A stretch of 64,000 nt of DNA from Synechococcus sp. A10-1-5-1 (lineage in GTDB: Bacteria; Cyanobacteriota; Cyanobacteriia; PCC-6307; Cyanobiaceae): positions 1,674,001 to 1,738,000 of the forward strand of contig NZ_CP096032.1 of assembly GCF_023115425.1 (NCBI RefSeq), written 5' to 3'. Below the pieces are notes generated by a model. The model searched no databases. It was not told the DNA's origin and saw only the letters and a program-made list of their open reading frames with translations. This document shows, piece after piece, positions 1-11,873 of this stretch (position 1 is its first letter; each line of letters starts with the position of its first letter). The position numbers and the translations under genes were made by a program.

Positions 1-1
1 G

Positions 2-199
2 CTCAGTGCGGCGGTTCGCTTGGTGCCGTTAGGCCCGACCCAGGCCCAGCGGTTGCAGTTGAAGCTCGCTCCGCTCCTCGCCAAGCGGGGGCAGGAGCTG
101 GCGGCGAAGGACCCGAAGCAGCAGTGGAATGGTGCGGTGGGCGCGGGGATGGCCCAGTTGTTTCACGCGGAGCTCTACTCCCGCCTGTTCCGCAGCTGA
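2..199 (+). CDS. ureF: Urease accessory protein UreF, C-terminal end (partial)
   Basis: The window opens inside an open frame that ends at a TGA 44 bases before ureG. The visible 65 residues include the stretch AAVRLVPLG and end in an acidic/aromatic tail, [13 protein letters not shown], as in UreF C-termini. UreF works with UreD and UreG to load nickel into urease in the cytoplasm. The assignment rests on this short tail plus its position directly before ureG. The start lies outside the window. Confidence 0.8.
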   Translation, partial: LSAAVRLVPLGPTQAQRLQLKLAPLLAKRGQELAAKDPKQQWNGAVGAGMAQLFHAELYSRLFRS

Positions 200-243
200 G
201 CCAATCACCATGCTCAACTTCAATGGTGCTAGGGGCTGAGGCG

Positions 244-849
244 ATGACGACCAGTCGTTTGCGGGTTGGTGTAGCGGGACCGGTGGGCTCTGGGAAGACC
301 GCCCTTGTGGAGGCCCTCTGCCTGCGCCTGCGCGATCGCTTTGAGCTGGCGGTTGTGACCAACGACATCTATACCCAGGAGGACGCCCAATTCCTGACCC
401 GTGCTGGAGCGTTGGAGCCCGGGCGCATTCGCGGCGTGGAAACCGGAGGGTGTCCCCACACCGCCATTCGGGAGGACTGCTCGATCAACCGGGCTGCGGT
501 CGCGGATCTGGAGGATGCCTATCCGAATCTCGATCTGGTGTTGGTCGAGAGCGGCGGTGACAACTTGGCAGCGAGCTTCAGCCCTGAGCTGGTGGATCTC
601 TGCATCTATGTCATTGATGTGGCAGCCGGAGACAAGATTCCACGTAAGGGCGGTCCTGGCATCACCCGATCCGACCTGCTGGTGATCAACAAGATCGATT
701 TGGCCCCGATGGTGGGAGCCAGCCTTGAGGTCATGGAGCGCGACACCGAGCGGATGCGCCCGGGCCGCAGCTGGTGTTTCACCAACCTCCATAGCGGGGA
801 GGGCCTGGAGCAGGTCGAGGAGTTCTTGTTGCAACAGCTACCGAAGTAG
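244..849 (+). CDS. ureG: Urease accessory GTPase UreG
   Basis: A 201-residue SIMIBI-class GTPase that powers nickel insertion into urease. The P-loop GPVGSGKT lies at residues 12-19, the Cys-Pro-His nickel-binding motif at 70-72 and the NKID base-recognition motif near 147. Length matches the family (about 200). The frame is open further upstream, but the ATG at 244 is preferred because the family begins shortly before the P-loop. It follows ureF at 44 bases and precedes the urea transporter operon, so nickel loading of urease and urea import are encoded side by side. Confidence 0.96.
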   Translation: MTTSRLRVGVAGPVGSGKTALVEALCLRLRDRFELAVVTNDIYTQEDAQFLTRAGALEPGRIRGVETGGCPHTAIREDCSINRAAVADLEDAYPNLDLVLVESGGDNLAASFSPELVDLCIYVIDVAAGDKIPRKGGPGITRSDLLVINKIDLAPMVGASLEVMERDTERMRPGRSWCFTNLHSGEGLEQVEEFLLQQLPK

Positions 850-941
850 TCGCTGATTGGTTGCCATTGCTACGGCGGAATGGACGTCTTCTCCTCTGAT
901 GAATTGGTGCAAGTCTGATCAGTCTCGCAATTGCTGATTTG

Positions 942-984
942 GTGCTTCTTGCTACCTGGAGTTGCCTGCCTAGATCAATACATT
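942..984 (+). promoter_or_regulatory. Candidate NtcA-activated promoter of urtABCDE
   Basis: Upstream of urtA there is GTG-N8-TAC at 942-955, one mismatch from the NtcA consensus GTA-N8-TAC. It is followed 23 bases later by TACATT (979-984), which fits the TAN3T -10 box of class II NtcA promoters. The urtA start is 46 bases beyond. NtcA control of urea transporter genes is known in cyanobacteria; binding here is inferred from spacing only. Confidence 0.55.
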
Positions 985-1030
985 CCTCCCACCGCTGAAC
1001 GACGGCGGCCGCCTTCATCGAATCAAAGTT

Positions 1031-2335
1031 ATGGCATCTCCTTTGATGCGCAAGTCTTCGTTGCGTCTGCTGACCGGTGCAACTGCTCTGGCTACTTCTC
1101 TGAGTTTGGTGGCCTGTGGCGGTGGTGACTCTGCCTCCAATGTTCAGTACGACGACACGGTCAAGGTCGGGATTCTTCACTCCCTGACCGGCACGATGGC
1201 GATCTCTGAATCCACTCTGGTGGATACCGAGAAGATGGCCATTGATGAGATCAATGCCGCCGGTGGTGTCACCGTTGATGGCAAGAAATACAAGATTGAC
1301 TACATCGTTGAAGACGGCGCTTCCGATTGGCCGACCTTTGCTGAGAAGTCCAAGAAGCTGATCGATCAGGACAAGGTGCCTGTGGTCTTCGGTGGTTGGA
1401 CGTCCGCCAGCCGCAAGGCGATGCTGCCCGTTTACGAGTCGAAGGACGCTTTCCTCTACTACCCGATTCAGTACGAGGGTCAGGAGTGTTCCAAGAACAT
1501 CTTCTACACCGGCGCTACTCCAAACCAGCAGTCGGAGCCCGCGACCGAATTCATGTTCAAGAAGTCGCCTGCCGCCGGCAAGCCCTTCTTCCTGGTGGGA
1601 TCCGATTACGTCTTCCCCCGCACCTCCAACACCATCACCAAGCAGCAGCTCAAGTCGCTGGGTGGCAAGGTCGTTGGTGAGGACTACCTGCCCCTGGGTA
1701 ACACCGAAGTCGCTCCAATCATCGCCAAGATCAAGAAGGCGATGCCCAACGGTGGTGTGATCATCAACACCCTGAATGGTGACCAGAATGTTGCCTTCTT
1801 CAAGCAGATCCAGGACGCCGGTCTGACTCCGGCCAATGGCTACTACGTGATGAGCTACTCCATCGCGGAAGAAGAGATCAGCACTATTGGACCTGAGTTC
1901 CTGGAGGGCCATTACGGCGCCTGGAACTACATGATGTCGATCGACACTCCGGCATCGAAGAAGTTCGCCGCTGACTTCAAGAAGAAGTACGGCAGTGATC
2001 GCATGGTCGCTGACCCGCAGGAGTCGGCTTACAACATGGTCTACCTCTGGAAGGCCGCTGTTGAGAAGGCCAACAGCTTCGATGATGACAAGGTGCGCGA
2101 AGCCCTGATCGGCATTGAATTCGATGCACCCCAGGGCAAGGTCAAGGTGATGCCCAACCATCACCTGTCCCAGACCGTGCGCATCGGTGAGATCACCAAG
2201 GACGGTCAGTTCAAGATCCTCCAGTCCACCAACGGTCCTGTGGCACCCCAGGCCTGGAACCAGTACGAGCCCAGCTCCAAGGGCTACGCCTGCGACTGGA
2301 CGGATGCCAAGAAGGGTGAGCGCTACAAGCTCTGA
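1031..2335 (+). CDS. urtA: Urea ABC transporter, substrate-binding lipoprotein UrtA
   Basis: A 434-residue periplasmic binding protein of the branched-chain amino acid/amide (type I) family. It has a lipoprotein signal: basic start, hydrophobic stretch and a lipobox LVAC with Cys at residue 29, followed by a Gly-rich linker. The mature part shows VGILHSLTGTMAISE and FGGWTSASRKA, characteristic of the amide/urea binding subgroup. It captures urea in the periplasm for UrtBCDE. It is first in the operon and is followed by a terminator-like hairpin, so it may be made in excess over the membrane subunits. Confidence 0.97.
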   Translation: MASPLMRKSSLRLLTGATALATSLSLVACGGGDSASNVQYDDTVKVGILHSLTGTMAISESTLVDTEKMAIDEINAAGGVTVDGKKYKIDYIVEDGASDWPTFAEKSKKLIDQDKVPVVFGGWTSASRKAMLPVYESKDAFLYYPIQYEGQECSKNIFYTGATPNQQSEPATEFMFKKSPAAGKPFFLVGSDYVFPRTSNTITKQQLKSLGGKVVGEDYLPLGNTEVAPIIAKIKKAMPNGGVIINTLNGDQNVAFFKQIQDAGLTPANGYYVMSYSIAEEEISTIGPEFLEGHYGAWNYMMSIDTPASKKFAADFKKKYGSDRMVADPQESAYNMVYLWKAAVEKANSFDDDKVREALIGIEFDAPQGKVKVMPNHHLSQTVRIGEITKDGQFKILQSTNGPVAPQAWNQYEPSSKGYACDWTDAKKGERYKL

Positions 2336-2362
2336 TCGCTCTCTCCAGCTGCTCTGACTGAT

Positions 2363-2393
2363 GGAGGAGTCCTTCCGGGGACTCCTCTTTTTC
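2363..2393 (+). terminator. Hairpin with T-run between urtA and urtB
   Basis: GGAGGAGTCC (2363-2372) can pair with GGACTCCTC (2379-2387), and the stem is followed by TTTTTCT. It has the form of an intrinsic terminator, placed directly after the binding-protein gene inside an operon. Partial read-through would give high UrtA and lower UrtB-E. The hairpin is visible; the attenuation role is inferred. Confidence 0.75.
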
Positions 2394-2427
2394 TGCTTTC
2401 TCCCCTGCTTGCCTGCTTCGGATTTCC

Positions 2428-3582
2428 GTGCAACTGCTGTTTGAAAGCCTCTTCAACGGAGTGGCCATCGGCTCGGTGTTGCTGATGGCCGCCCTTGGAC
2501 TGGCGATTGTGTTCGGCTTGATGGGGGTGATCAACCTCGCCCATGGCGAGCTGATCATGCTCGGCGCCTACACGACCTACGTCGTGCAGCTGATTTTCAA
2601 GCTGCCGGCCTTTGAACCCGTTTACAACCTCTACGTCTTGGTGGCAATTCCGTTGGCCTTCGTGGTGAGCGGCGTCGTTGGCATCCTGTTGGAGCGCACG
2701 GTGATTCGCCGCCTCTACGGCAATCCCCTCGAGACCTTGCTGGCGACCTGGGGGGTGAGCCTGATCCTCCAGCAGTTCGTGCGCAGTGTTCCCCTGGCGA
2801 CGGCGGCGGGTGTGGTGCTTGCCCTGGTGGTGGGCTTCAGCTTGCCGTTACTCATGCCCGCCCCCTGGCTCGAGGGCCCGCGGGCTCGGTTCGTGCGTGC
2901 TGGTTGCTGGGCGACCTCGGCCTTGGCTGGGGTGCTTTTGGCGGGGGGATTGGCCTCCCAGATCTCGCGGATTGCCCGCGCCACCTCTCGCAATGTCGAT
3001 GTGACTGCGCCGCAATGGATGCGCGGTGGCTTGGAGTGGGCCGATCTCACCCTGCCGGTGCCCCGGTTGGTGATCATCGTGATGACGGTCGTCTCGGTCC
3101 TCGGCGTCACCCTGTTCCTCAACCGCAGTGTCTGGGGGACGCGCATTCGAGCAGTCACCCAGAACCGGTCCATGAGTGACTGCCTGGGTATCCCGACGGA
3201 TACGGTCGACGTCTTGACCTTCGGCATCGGCTCTGGATTGGCCGGGATTGCCGGTGTGGCGGTCTCGCTCTTGGGTTCGGTGGGCCCAAACGTCGGCGGC
3301 TCTTACATCGTCGGTTGCTTCATGGTTGTTGTGCTCGGCGGTGTGGGCAATCTCTTTGGCGCCGTGTTGGCGTCGTTCGCCATTGGATGGCTCACGGATC
3401 TAATCGGCGCCGGTCGCCTGCTGACGCTCTGGCCAGCGATGCCGCCGCCGCTGGCCGCGACGGTGAAGTTCTTCGCCACGACGAGCATGGCGCAGGTGAT
3501 GGTCTTCGCCCTGATCGTTCTGTTCTTGCAATTCCGTCCTGCGGGCCTCTTCCCGCAGAAGGGACGCATGGTGGAGGCCTGA
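2428..3582 (+). CDS. urtB: Urea ABC transporter permease UrtB
   Basis: A 384-residue LivH-type inner-membrane permease. The N-terminal segment has the conserved VINLAHGELIMLGAY motif, followed by many hydrophobic segments. A GTG start at 2428 is used; it begins right at the LivH-type N-terminus (QLLFESLFNGVAIGS). It is longer than LivH proteins (about 300), as usual for UrtB, because of an insert around residues 130-210. It pairs with UrtC to form the urea channel, 4 bases before urtC. Confidence 0.96.
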   Translation: MQLLFESLFNGVAIGSVLLMAALGLAIVFGLMGVINLAHGELIMLGAYTTYVVQLIFKLPAFEPVYNLYVLVAIPLAFVVSGVVGILLERTVIRRLYGNPLETLLATWGVSLILQQFVRSVPLATAAGVVLALVVGFSLPLLMPAPWLEGPRARFVRAGCWATSALAGVLLAGGLASQISRIARATSRNVDVTAPQWMRGGLEWADLTLPVPRLVIIVMTVVSVLGVTLFLNRSVWGTRIRAVTQNRSMSDCLGIPTDTVDVLTFGIGSGLAGIAGVAVSLLGSVGPNVGGSYIVGCFMVVVLGGVGNLFGAVLASFAIGWLTDLIGAGRLLTLWPAMPPPLAATVKFFATTSMAQVMVFALIVLFLQFRPAGLFPQKGRMVEA

Positions 3583-3586
3583 GCAG

Positions 3587-4720
3587 ATGTTCCAACGTTT
3601 TCAGCTTCATCAGTCCCGCTGGCCCAAGCTCCTGCTTTGGGTGGTGATCATTGCCGCGATTGTCGCGGCACCAGCGGTCCTGCCGGTGTTTCGTCTCAAC
3701 CTGCTGGGCCGTTTCCTCTCGCTCGCGATCGTGGCCCTTGGGATCGATCTGATCTGGGGCTTTACCGGCTTGCTCAGCCTGGGGCAGGGCATCTTCTTCG
3801 CCTTGGGGGGCTACGCCGCGGCGATGTACCTGCAGCTCAATAGCTCCGCCGATTTCCCCAATGGCATCCCGGAGTTCTTCGGTCTCTATGGCGTGAAGCA
3901 GCTCCCGGCGTTTTGGCTGCCCTTCCATTCGCCCCTGTTCACCCTGGTGGCGATCTGGTTGATCCCGGCAGTCCTGGCTGCTGTGCTCGGCAACCTGGTG
4001 TTCCGCAATCGCATCAAGGGGGTCTACTTCTCGATCCTGACCCAGGCTGCCCTCCTGGTCTTTTTCAACTTCTTCAACGGCCAGCAGAAACTGATCAACG
4101 GCACGAACGGTCTCAAGACCGACGTGACCCAGTTGTTTGGTCAGATGGTGGGCTCGCCGGAGATGCAGCGCGGCTTCTTCTGGTTCACCGCTCTGATGGT
4201 GATCGCCGCCTGGGGGTTTGTGCGTTGGGTGGTTCGCGGTCGCTTCGGCGATGTGCTGATCGCCATTCGCGATGACGAGCCGCGGCTGCGGTTCGCGGGT
4301 TTCAATCCCACCCTGTTCAAGACGATCGTCTTCGCGATTGCCGGTGGCCTGGCCGGCATCGGTGGTGCGCTGTACACGGTGCAGTCGGGGATCGTTTCGC
4401 CCCAATACATGACCGTTCCCTTCTCGATCGAGATGGTCATTTGGGTTGCGGTTGGCGGCCGCGGCACCTTGGTTGGGGCCATCCTTGGCGCCGTTGCGAT
4501 CAACTACGCCAAGAGCCTGGTCAGTGAAGCCTTGCCCCAGAGCTGGCTGTTCATCCAAGGCGGTCTGTTCATCCTGGTGGTCACGGCCTTGCCGGAGGGC
4601 GTGATCGGTTGGTGGCGCGGTGATGGGCCCCGCAACCTGCTCACGCGCTTTGGCATTGCCCGGCGGATTGGGACCTATCCGCAACTGGAACTGGAAGGAC
4701 AAGAGGAGGTTCAGCCATGA
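3587..4720 (+). CDS. urtC: Urea ABC transporter permease UrtC
   Basis: A 377-residue LivM-type permease. It has the family motif GLLSLGQGIFFALGGYAA near residue 60, the cytoplasmic EAA-like loop IAIRDDEPRLRFAGFN, and a hydrophobic C-terminal half. It forms the membrane channel with UrtB. The start is 4 bases after urtB and the end overlaps urtD by 4 bases (ATGA), so translation is probably coupled. Confidence 0.96.
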   Translation: MFQRFQLHQSRWPKLLLWVVIIAAIVAAPAVLPVFRLNLLGRFLSLAIVALGIDLIWGFTGLLSLGQGIFFALGGYAAAMYLQLNSSADFPNGIPEFFGLYGVKQLPAFWLPFHSPLFTLVAIWLIPAVLAAVLGNLVFRNRIKGVYFSILTQAALLVFFNFFNGQQKLINGTNGLKTDVTQLFGQMVGSPEMQRGFFWFTALMVIAAWGFVRWVVRGRFGDVLIAIRDDEPRLRFAGFNPTLFKTIVFAIAGGLAGIGGALYTVQSGIVSPQYMTVPFSIEMVIWVAVGGRGTLVGAILGAVAINYAKSLVSEALPQSWLFIQGGLFILVVTALPEGVIGWWRGDGPRNLLTRFGIARRIGTYPQLELEGQEEVQP

Positions 4721-5472
4721 GTGCGCCCTTGCTTGAACTGCGCCAGATCACCGTCAGCTTTGACGGATTTCTGGCCCTGCGTGATCTCAACCTCAGCCTC
4801 CAGTCCGGGGAGCTGCGGGCGGTCATCGGCCCCAATGGGGCAGGGAAGACCACCTTTTTGGATGTGATCAGCGGTAAGACCGCTCCCACCGAAGGGGACG
4901 TGGTGTTCAAAGGACGCTCCTTGGTGGGCCGGGCGGAGCACCGCATTGCCCGTCTGGGGATTGGCCGCAAGTTCCAGAGCCCCCGCGTCTTTGAGAAGCT
5001 CAGCGTTCAGGAGAACTTGGCCCTGGCGGTGAGCCGGCCCAAGCAGCCCTGGCCCCTGCTCTTCGGTGGCCTTGGCGGGGAGGAGCGCGACCGAGTGCAT
5101 CACCTGATGGGCATCGTCAATCTCCAGAGCCGCGCCGACTGGGAGGCCGGAGCCCTCTCCCATGGTCAGAAGCAATGGCTGGAGATCGCGATGTTGGTGG
5201 GCCAAGACCCCGATCTTCTGCTGGTGGATGAACCGGTGGCTGGTCTGACGGATGAGGAGACCGACCTCACGGCTGACTTGCTCAAGTCCCTGGCCGGTGA
5301 TCACACCGTGCTGGTGATTGAGCACGACATGGAGTTCATCCGCCGCCTGGAGAGTCCCGTGACCGTGCTGCACCAGGGCCATGTCCTCTGCGAGGGAACG
5401 ATGGATCAGGTCCAGGCCGATCCCCGGGTGATTGAGGTTTATCTCGGAACATCAGAGGAGGAACACCCATGA
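4717..5472 (+). CDS. urtD: Urea ABC transporter ATPase UrtD
   Basis: A 251-residue LivG-type ABC ATPase. Walker A GPNGAGKT is at residues 38-45, the signature region is LSHGQKQWLEIAM, Walker B is LLLVDEP, and the switch His lies in VLVIEHD. The signature reads SHGQ rather than SGGQ, which is usual for UrtD. It hydrolyses ATP on the cytoplasmic face to drive urea import and pairs with UrtE. It overlaps both neighbours by 4 bases. Confidence 0.96.
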   Translation: MSAPLLELRQITVSFDGFLALRDLNLSLQSGELRAVIGPNGAGKTTFLDVISGKTAPTEGDVVFKGRSLVGRAEHRIARLGIGRKFQSPRVFEKLSVQENLALAVSRPKQPWPLLFGGLGGEERDRVHHLMGIVNLQSRADWEAGALSHGQKQWLEIAMLVGQDPDLLLVDEPVAGLTDEETDLTADLLKSLAGDHTVLVIEHDMEFIRRLESPVTVLHQGHVLCEGTMDQVQADPRVIEVYLGTSEEEHP

Positions 5473-6179
5473 CCGCCCTGCTGGAGATCCGCGGTCTGAA
5501 CACCTATTACGGCGAGAGTCACATCCTGCGAGATGTCGATCTCACCGTGAATGCCGGGGAGATGGTCTGCCTGATTGGCCGCAACGGGGTTGGTAAGACC
5601 ACCCTGCTGAAGTCACTGATCGGTCTGCTTCGCGCGCGTCAGGGCACGATCGCGTTCAACGGCGTCGTCCTCGATCGCCAGGCGCCCTATCAACGGGCTC
5701 GCGCCGGCTTGGGCTATGTGCCGCAGGGGCGGGAGATCATTCCGCAACTGACCGTGGAGGAGAACCTGATGCTCGGGATGGAGGCTCTCCCCGGCGGGTT
5801 GGCTCGCCATCGCCGCATTGATCCCTTCGTCTACGAGCTCTTTCCGATCCTGCGGGAGTTCCTTCCCCGTAAGGGCGGGGACTTGAGCGGCGGTCAACAG
5901 CAGCAGCTGGCGATCGCCCGGGCGCTCTTGGGTCAGCCCAAGTTGTTGCTCTTGGATGAGCCCACCGAGGGGATTCAGCCCAACATCGTGCAGGACATCG
6001 AGTCCGCGGTGCGCCGGATCATTGCCGAGACCGGCATTGGGGTGCTGCTCGTGGAGCAGCACCTGCACTTCGTGCGCCAGGCGGACCGCTACTACGCGAT
6101 GCAACGGGGGGGGATCGTTGCCAGCGGCCCCACTCGTGAGTTGAGCCAGGACGTGGTCAATCGCTTCCTCAGTGTCTGA
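5469..6179 (+). CDS. urtE: Urea ABC transporter ATPase UrtE
   Basis: A 236-residue LivF-type ABC ATPase. It shows Walker A GRNGVGKT (37-44), the signature LSGGQQQQLAIARAL, Walker B LLLLDEPTEG and the H-loop VLLVEQH. It is the last gene of urtABCDE. It stops 3 bases before the end of the convergent pabC gene, so transcription of the two units meets here with almost no spacer. Confidence 0.96.
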   Translation: MTALLEIRGLNTYYGESHILRDVDLTVNAGEMVCLIGRNGVGKTTLLKSLIGLLRARQGTIAFNGVVLDRQAPYQRARAGLGYVPQGREIIPQLTVEENLMLGMEALPGGLARHRRIDPFVYELFPILREFLPRKGGDLSGGQQQQLAIARALLGQPKLLLLDEPTEGIQPNIVQDIESAVRRIIAETGIGVLLVEQHLHFVRQADRYYAMQRGGIVASGPTRELSQDVVNRFLSV

Positions 6180-6181
6180 TC

Positions 6182-7003
6182 TCAGTCCATCAGAAGTGGA
6201 TCAAAGAGTGCTCTGACCTCCTCCAGGGTTGAGTGGGGGAGAGCCTCTCCATCCACGCTCTTGATCGGCCTGCAGCTCAGGCTGTTGATCAGGAGCCAGC
6301 GGTCGCCGGCTTGGGGTTGGGCCTCGAGCCGAGCCTCCTGCGCGATGCCGCGTTTCAGCAGTTGCCCCCGCATGACCCCCGGCAGGCAGCCGCTGCTGAG
6401 CGCTGGCGTCAGCCATTGCCCCTGGCGCTGCACCAGCAGGTTGGCGGCGGTTCCGCAGCAGAGCTCACCGCTTGTGCTCAGCAGTAGGGCGTCATCAGCT
6501 CCTGCCGCTTGGGCCTCACGGCGGGCCTGGATTCCCTGTCCGTAGGCAAAGGTCTTGCAATGGCTCAGGCGGCTGGAGCCATTGCGCCGTTCATGGCGAC
6601 TGACGATCGCCCGCAGCGGAGAAAACTGGGGGGGGGTGGCACTGAGCTGCAGCCAGAAGCGAGGCTCCAGGACTTCAGGTCGATCCAGACCGCGGCCGCC
6701 ACTGCCCCCACTCCAGTTCAGCCGCAGGGCGCCATGGCCATCGGGCAGGTCGCAACGCACAATCGCTTCCTCCACCAGCGGTTGGACCACGGCCGTCTGG
6801 GGCGGCTCGGGTAGGCCCAGCAGTGCCGCACTGTGGCGCCAGCGCTCGAGGTGGGGCTCCAGCAACCGGGCGCGTCCATCCAGCACGAGCACCGTTTCAA
6901 ACAACCCATCCGCGAGCAAGAGGCCGCGGTCGCTGAGGGGGAGCTGGAGCGCGTTGGGTTCGCCCCAGAGTCCATCGACCCAAGCCAGGCTGCGTCCCGT
7001 CAT
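6182..7003 (-). CDS. pabC: Aminodeoxychorismate lyase / class IV aminotransferase
   Basis: A 273-residue PLP enzyme of fold type IV. It has the predicted Schiff-base Lys in SHCKTFAYGQG and the later TSGELCCGTAANLL cofactor-binding loop. Its ATG overlaps the stop of pabB by 4 bases, so the likely role is cleaving 4-amino-4-deoxychorismate to p-aminobenzoate for folate. The same fold also covers branched-chain and D-amino-acid aminotransferases, so the substrate is inferred from the pabB neighbour. Confidence 0.85.
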   Translation of the reverse strand: MTGRSLAWVDGLWGEPNALQLPLSDRGLLLADGLFETVLVLDGRARLLEPHLERWRHSAALLGLPEPPQTAVVQPLVEEAIVRCDLPDGHGALRLNWSGGSGGRGLDRPEVLEPRFWLQLSATPPQFSPLRAIVSRHERRNGSSRLSHCKTFAYGQGIQARREAQAAGADDALLLSTSGELCCGTAANLLVQRQGQWLTPALSSGCLPGVMRGQLLKRGIAQEARLEAQPQAGDRWLLINSLSCRPIKSVDGEALPHSTLEEVRALFDPLLMD

Positions 7004-8307
7004 CCCAGGGCCTCCAGCAGCGGGTTCAGCTTCCAGCCCAGTTCCTCAGCCTCGGCTTGGGGATCGGAGTCGGCCACGATGCCGCAGCCCGCATGGCAGC
7101 GCAGGGTGGTGCCGTGTTGCAGCACGGTGCGGATCAGGATGCTGCTGTCGAAGCTGCCATCCCAATCTCGCCTGAGCAAGGAGCCGCAATAGGGCCCCCG
7201 GGCTACGGGTTCCAGTTCGGCGATGCGCTGGCAGGCGCGCAGCTTGGGTGCCCCGGTGATCGAGCCCCCTGGCCAGCAGGCCTCCAGTAGGTCCACCCAG
7301 CTGGTCTCCGCTCGCAGCTGCCCGGTGACAACAGAGGTGAGGTGGTGGACCTGCGCGTAACTCTCCAGGCCCACCAATTGCGGCACCTGAATCGAGCCGC
7401 TGTGGCAGACCCGGCCCAGATCGTTGCGCAGCAGATCGACAATCATCACGTTCTCGGCCCGGTCCTTGCTGCTGCAGACCAACTCCGCCGCCTGATCGGC
7501 ATCCTGCTCGGGATCCCCCATCCGCGGCCGGGTGCCTTTGATCGGCCGGGTTTCGACCTTGCCGCTGGGACTGACCTGCAGGAAGCGTTCCGGGGAGGCC
7601 GAGATCACCGCTTCTCCGGGGGCGACCACCAGGCCGGCAAAGGGTGCGGGGCAGCGCCTTCGCAACCGTTCAAACAGCGCCAAGGGTTCAGCCGGAGCGT
7701 TCAGCTGGCTTGAGCAGCAGGCGGTGAGGTTGGCCTGAAAGATGTCCCCGCTGGCGATGCGCTCGCGGATCTGCTGGACCCCTTGGCTGAACTGCTCAAG
7801 GCTGCTATGCCATCGCCAGTCGGAGATGGCGGCTGCCGCTGCAGGGTCTGGCTTGCTGGCGGGCAGGCCTGCTGCCCAGCCAGCCATGGCTTCCAGGCGA
7901 GAGGGGTCGAGCCCTTCCAGCCAGAGCCGTCGCTCCTGCAGGTCGAATCGAAAGATCGGATCGTGGCGGGCGATCCAGAGGGTCGCCATCGCATCGGCCT
8001 TCCAGTGCGCCGCGGGTTCCACCCAGGCGGCGGCTTCGTAGCTCAGCCAGCCGCACCAGTGCCCCTCCGCCAGTTGTCGCAGCGCAGCAAAGGGATTGCT
8101 GCTGCCGGCTTCCTCTGGCAGGCCGCGGCAGACAATCTGCTCCAGCGGATCAGCGGCCAAGCTGGCCCAGCGCCCCAGGTTGCTGCCGTCTCCGTCGAGC
8201 CAGATCAGCCCTTCCGGGCCGAAGCGTGCGGCGAGGTGGCGGGCAAGGTCACCGGGTTCGATCCAGGGGAGCGGGTGCTGGCTCGGCAGTGGAGCTGTGC
8301 CCATCAC
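7000..8307 (-). CDS. pabB: p-Aminobenzoate synthase component I
   Basis: A 435-residue chorismate-binding enzyme of the TrpE/PabB family. The C-terminal half carries RPIKGTRPR, GGSITGAPKLRACQRI and the terminal GCGIVADSDPQAE motif. It converts chorismate plus ammonia to aminodeoxychorismate; no glutaminase (PabA/TrpG) gene lies nearby. It is coupled to pabC by a 4-base overlap and abuts the end of queC with no gap. TrpE is the main alternative, but the pabC partner favours PabB. Confidence 0.88.
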   Translation of the reverse strand: MMGTAPLPSQHPLPWIEPGDLARHLAARFGPEGLIWLDGDGSNLGRWASLAADPLEQIVCRGLPEEAGSSNPFAALRQLAEGHWCGWLSYEAAAWVEPAAHWKADAMATLWIARHDPIFRFDLQERRLWLEGLDPSRLEAMAGWAAGLPASKPDPAAAAAISDWRWHSSLEQFSQGVQQIRERIASGDIFQANLTACCSSQLNAPAEPLALFERLRRRCPAPFAGLVVAPGEAVISASPERFLQVSPSGKVETRPIKGTRPRMGDPEQDADQAAELVCSSKDRAENVMIVDLLRNDLGRVCHSGSIQVPQLVGLESYAQVHHLTSVVTGQLRAETSWVDLLEACWPGGSITGAPKLRACQRIAELEPVARGPYCGSLLRRDWDGSFDSSILIRTVLQHGTTLRCHAGCGIVADSDPQAEAEELGWKLNPLLEALG

Positions 8308-9000
8308 TCAGGGGCTCGTGAGATCGGGGCGCCCGGCCTCGACCAGGGCCGCATCGCGAATGCGGCAGCTGTCGCAGACGCCGCAGGGCTGCTCGCCGCC
8401 GCTGTAGCAACTCCAGGTCTGCTCAATCGGGACCCCTAAGCGCAGGGCCTCCTCGACGATCTTGGTTTTGCTCCACTCCACCAGGGGCGCCCAGAGCTGG
8501 GTGCCATGGCCCTCTCGCCCCGCCTTGCTGGCCAGGTCCGCCAGGGTTTGAAAGGCGCCGAGGTAATCCGGCCGGCAGTCGGGGTAGCCGGAGTAGTCGA
8601 CGGCATTGACCCCCAGCACGAGCCGTTCAGCCCCACGGGCTTCCGCCAGGCTGAGGCCGATGGCGATGAACACTGTGTTCCGCCCAGGCACATAGGTGCT
8701 GGGGATCACCCCTTCCTGCACCCCCTCGTTGGGAACCTCCATGGCGGTGTCCGTCAGGGCTGATCCACCCCAGGCGGCCAGGTTGACGCTGATGCTGTGG
8801 TGCTCGGCCAGGCCGATGGCTTCGGCCACAGCAGCGGCGGCTTGGAGTTCGCGCCGGTGGCGCTGGCCGTAGTCGAAGGAGAGACCGATGACGCGGTAGC
8901 CCTCCGCTTGGGCGAGGGCGGCGGCGGTGGCGGAATCCAGCCCGCCGGAGAGCAGGGCGATGGCGGTGGGCAAGGCTTCGGTGGAGGGCACCGTCTCCAT
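8308..9000 (-). CDS. queC: 7-Cyano-7-deazaguanine synthase QueC
   Basis: A 230-residue ATP-pyrophosphatase that turns 7-carboxy-7-deazaguanine into preQ0 in queuosine synthesis. It has the PP-loop [11 protein letters not shown] near the start, YVPGRNTVF in the middle, and a C-terminal zinc site in [15 protein letters not shown]. The frame is open to 9135, but the ATG at 9000 gives the family's usual length and clears the end of queE by 14 bases. It is in one operon with queE. Confidence 0.95.
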   Translation of the reverse strand: METVPSTEALPTAIALLSGGLDSATAAALAQAEGYRVIGLSFDYGQRHRRELQAAAAVAEAIGLAEHHSISVNLAAWGGSALTDTAMEVPNEGVQEGVIPSTYVPGRNTVFIAIGLSLAEARGAERLVLGVNAVDYSGYPDCRPDYLGAFQTLADLASKAGREGHGTQLWAPLVEWSKTKIVEEALRLGVPIEQTWSCYSGGEQPCGVCDSCRIRDAALVEAGRPDLTSP

Positions 9001-9014
9001 GATGCCCACTCGCC

Positions 9015-11308
<2,294 letters not shown>

Positions 11309-11349
11309 TCAATGTACCGGCCGGATCTAGGGGCCCTCGCCGCTCAGGC

Positions 11350-11835
11350 CTATTGATCCAGAAGGCTGCGCAGCATCCAGGCGGTTTTTTCGTGAATCTG
11401 AAGCCGTTGGGTGAGCAGATCGGCGGTGGGTTCATCGCTGGCGGCATCGGCCAGCGGGAAGATGCTGCGGGCAGTCCTGGCCACGGACTCATGGCCACTG
11501 ACCAGCAGCTGGATCATCTCCAGGGCGGGGGGCTGTTGCGGCGCTTCGGCAACGGAGGCCAGTTGGCCGAGGGCCGTGCCGCCATGGGGAGCGACGACCC
11601 CCAGGGCACGGATGCGTTCAGCGATGACGTCCAGGGCGGTCCAGAGCTCCGTGTACTGGTCCATGAACATCAGGTGGAGCGTGTTGAACATCGGCCCGGT
11701 GACGTTCCAGTGGAAGCCGTGGGTATTGCCGTAGAGGACGTAGGTGTCTGCCAGTAGGCGGCTGAGGCCTTGGGCGATCTCCTGACGCTGGGCTTCGGGG
11801 ATGCCGATGTCAATCCTGGGCATGGAGCTGGCCAT
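11350..11835 (-). CDS. dps: Dps-family DNA-binding ferritin
   Basis: A 161-residue four-helix protein. The ferroxidase residues typical of Dps are visible in [12 protein letters not shown] and [22 protein letters not shown]. Dps dodecamers oxidise and store iron using peroxide and protect DNA under stress. No long lysine-rich tail is seen, so direct DNA binding is uncertain. It stands alone between pyrG and the sigma factor gene, 59 bases upstream of pyrG on the same strand. Confidence 0.9.
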   Translation of the reverse strand: MASSMPRIDIGIPEAQRQEIAQGLSRLLADTYVLYGNTHGFHWNVTGPMFNTLHLMFMDQYTELWTALDVIAERIRALGVVAPHGGTALGQLASVAEAPQQPPALEMIQLLVSGHESVARTARSIFPLADAASDEPTADLLTQRLQIHEKTAWMLRSLLDQ

Positions 11836-11873
11836 CTCTCGTGCGCGCTTCTGCCCGAGTGATAGCTGGATTT

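Noticed and set aside
779-2164. 461-codon minus-strand frame over urtA
   Set aside because: Shadow of urtA, whose lipobox and family motifs are certain.
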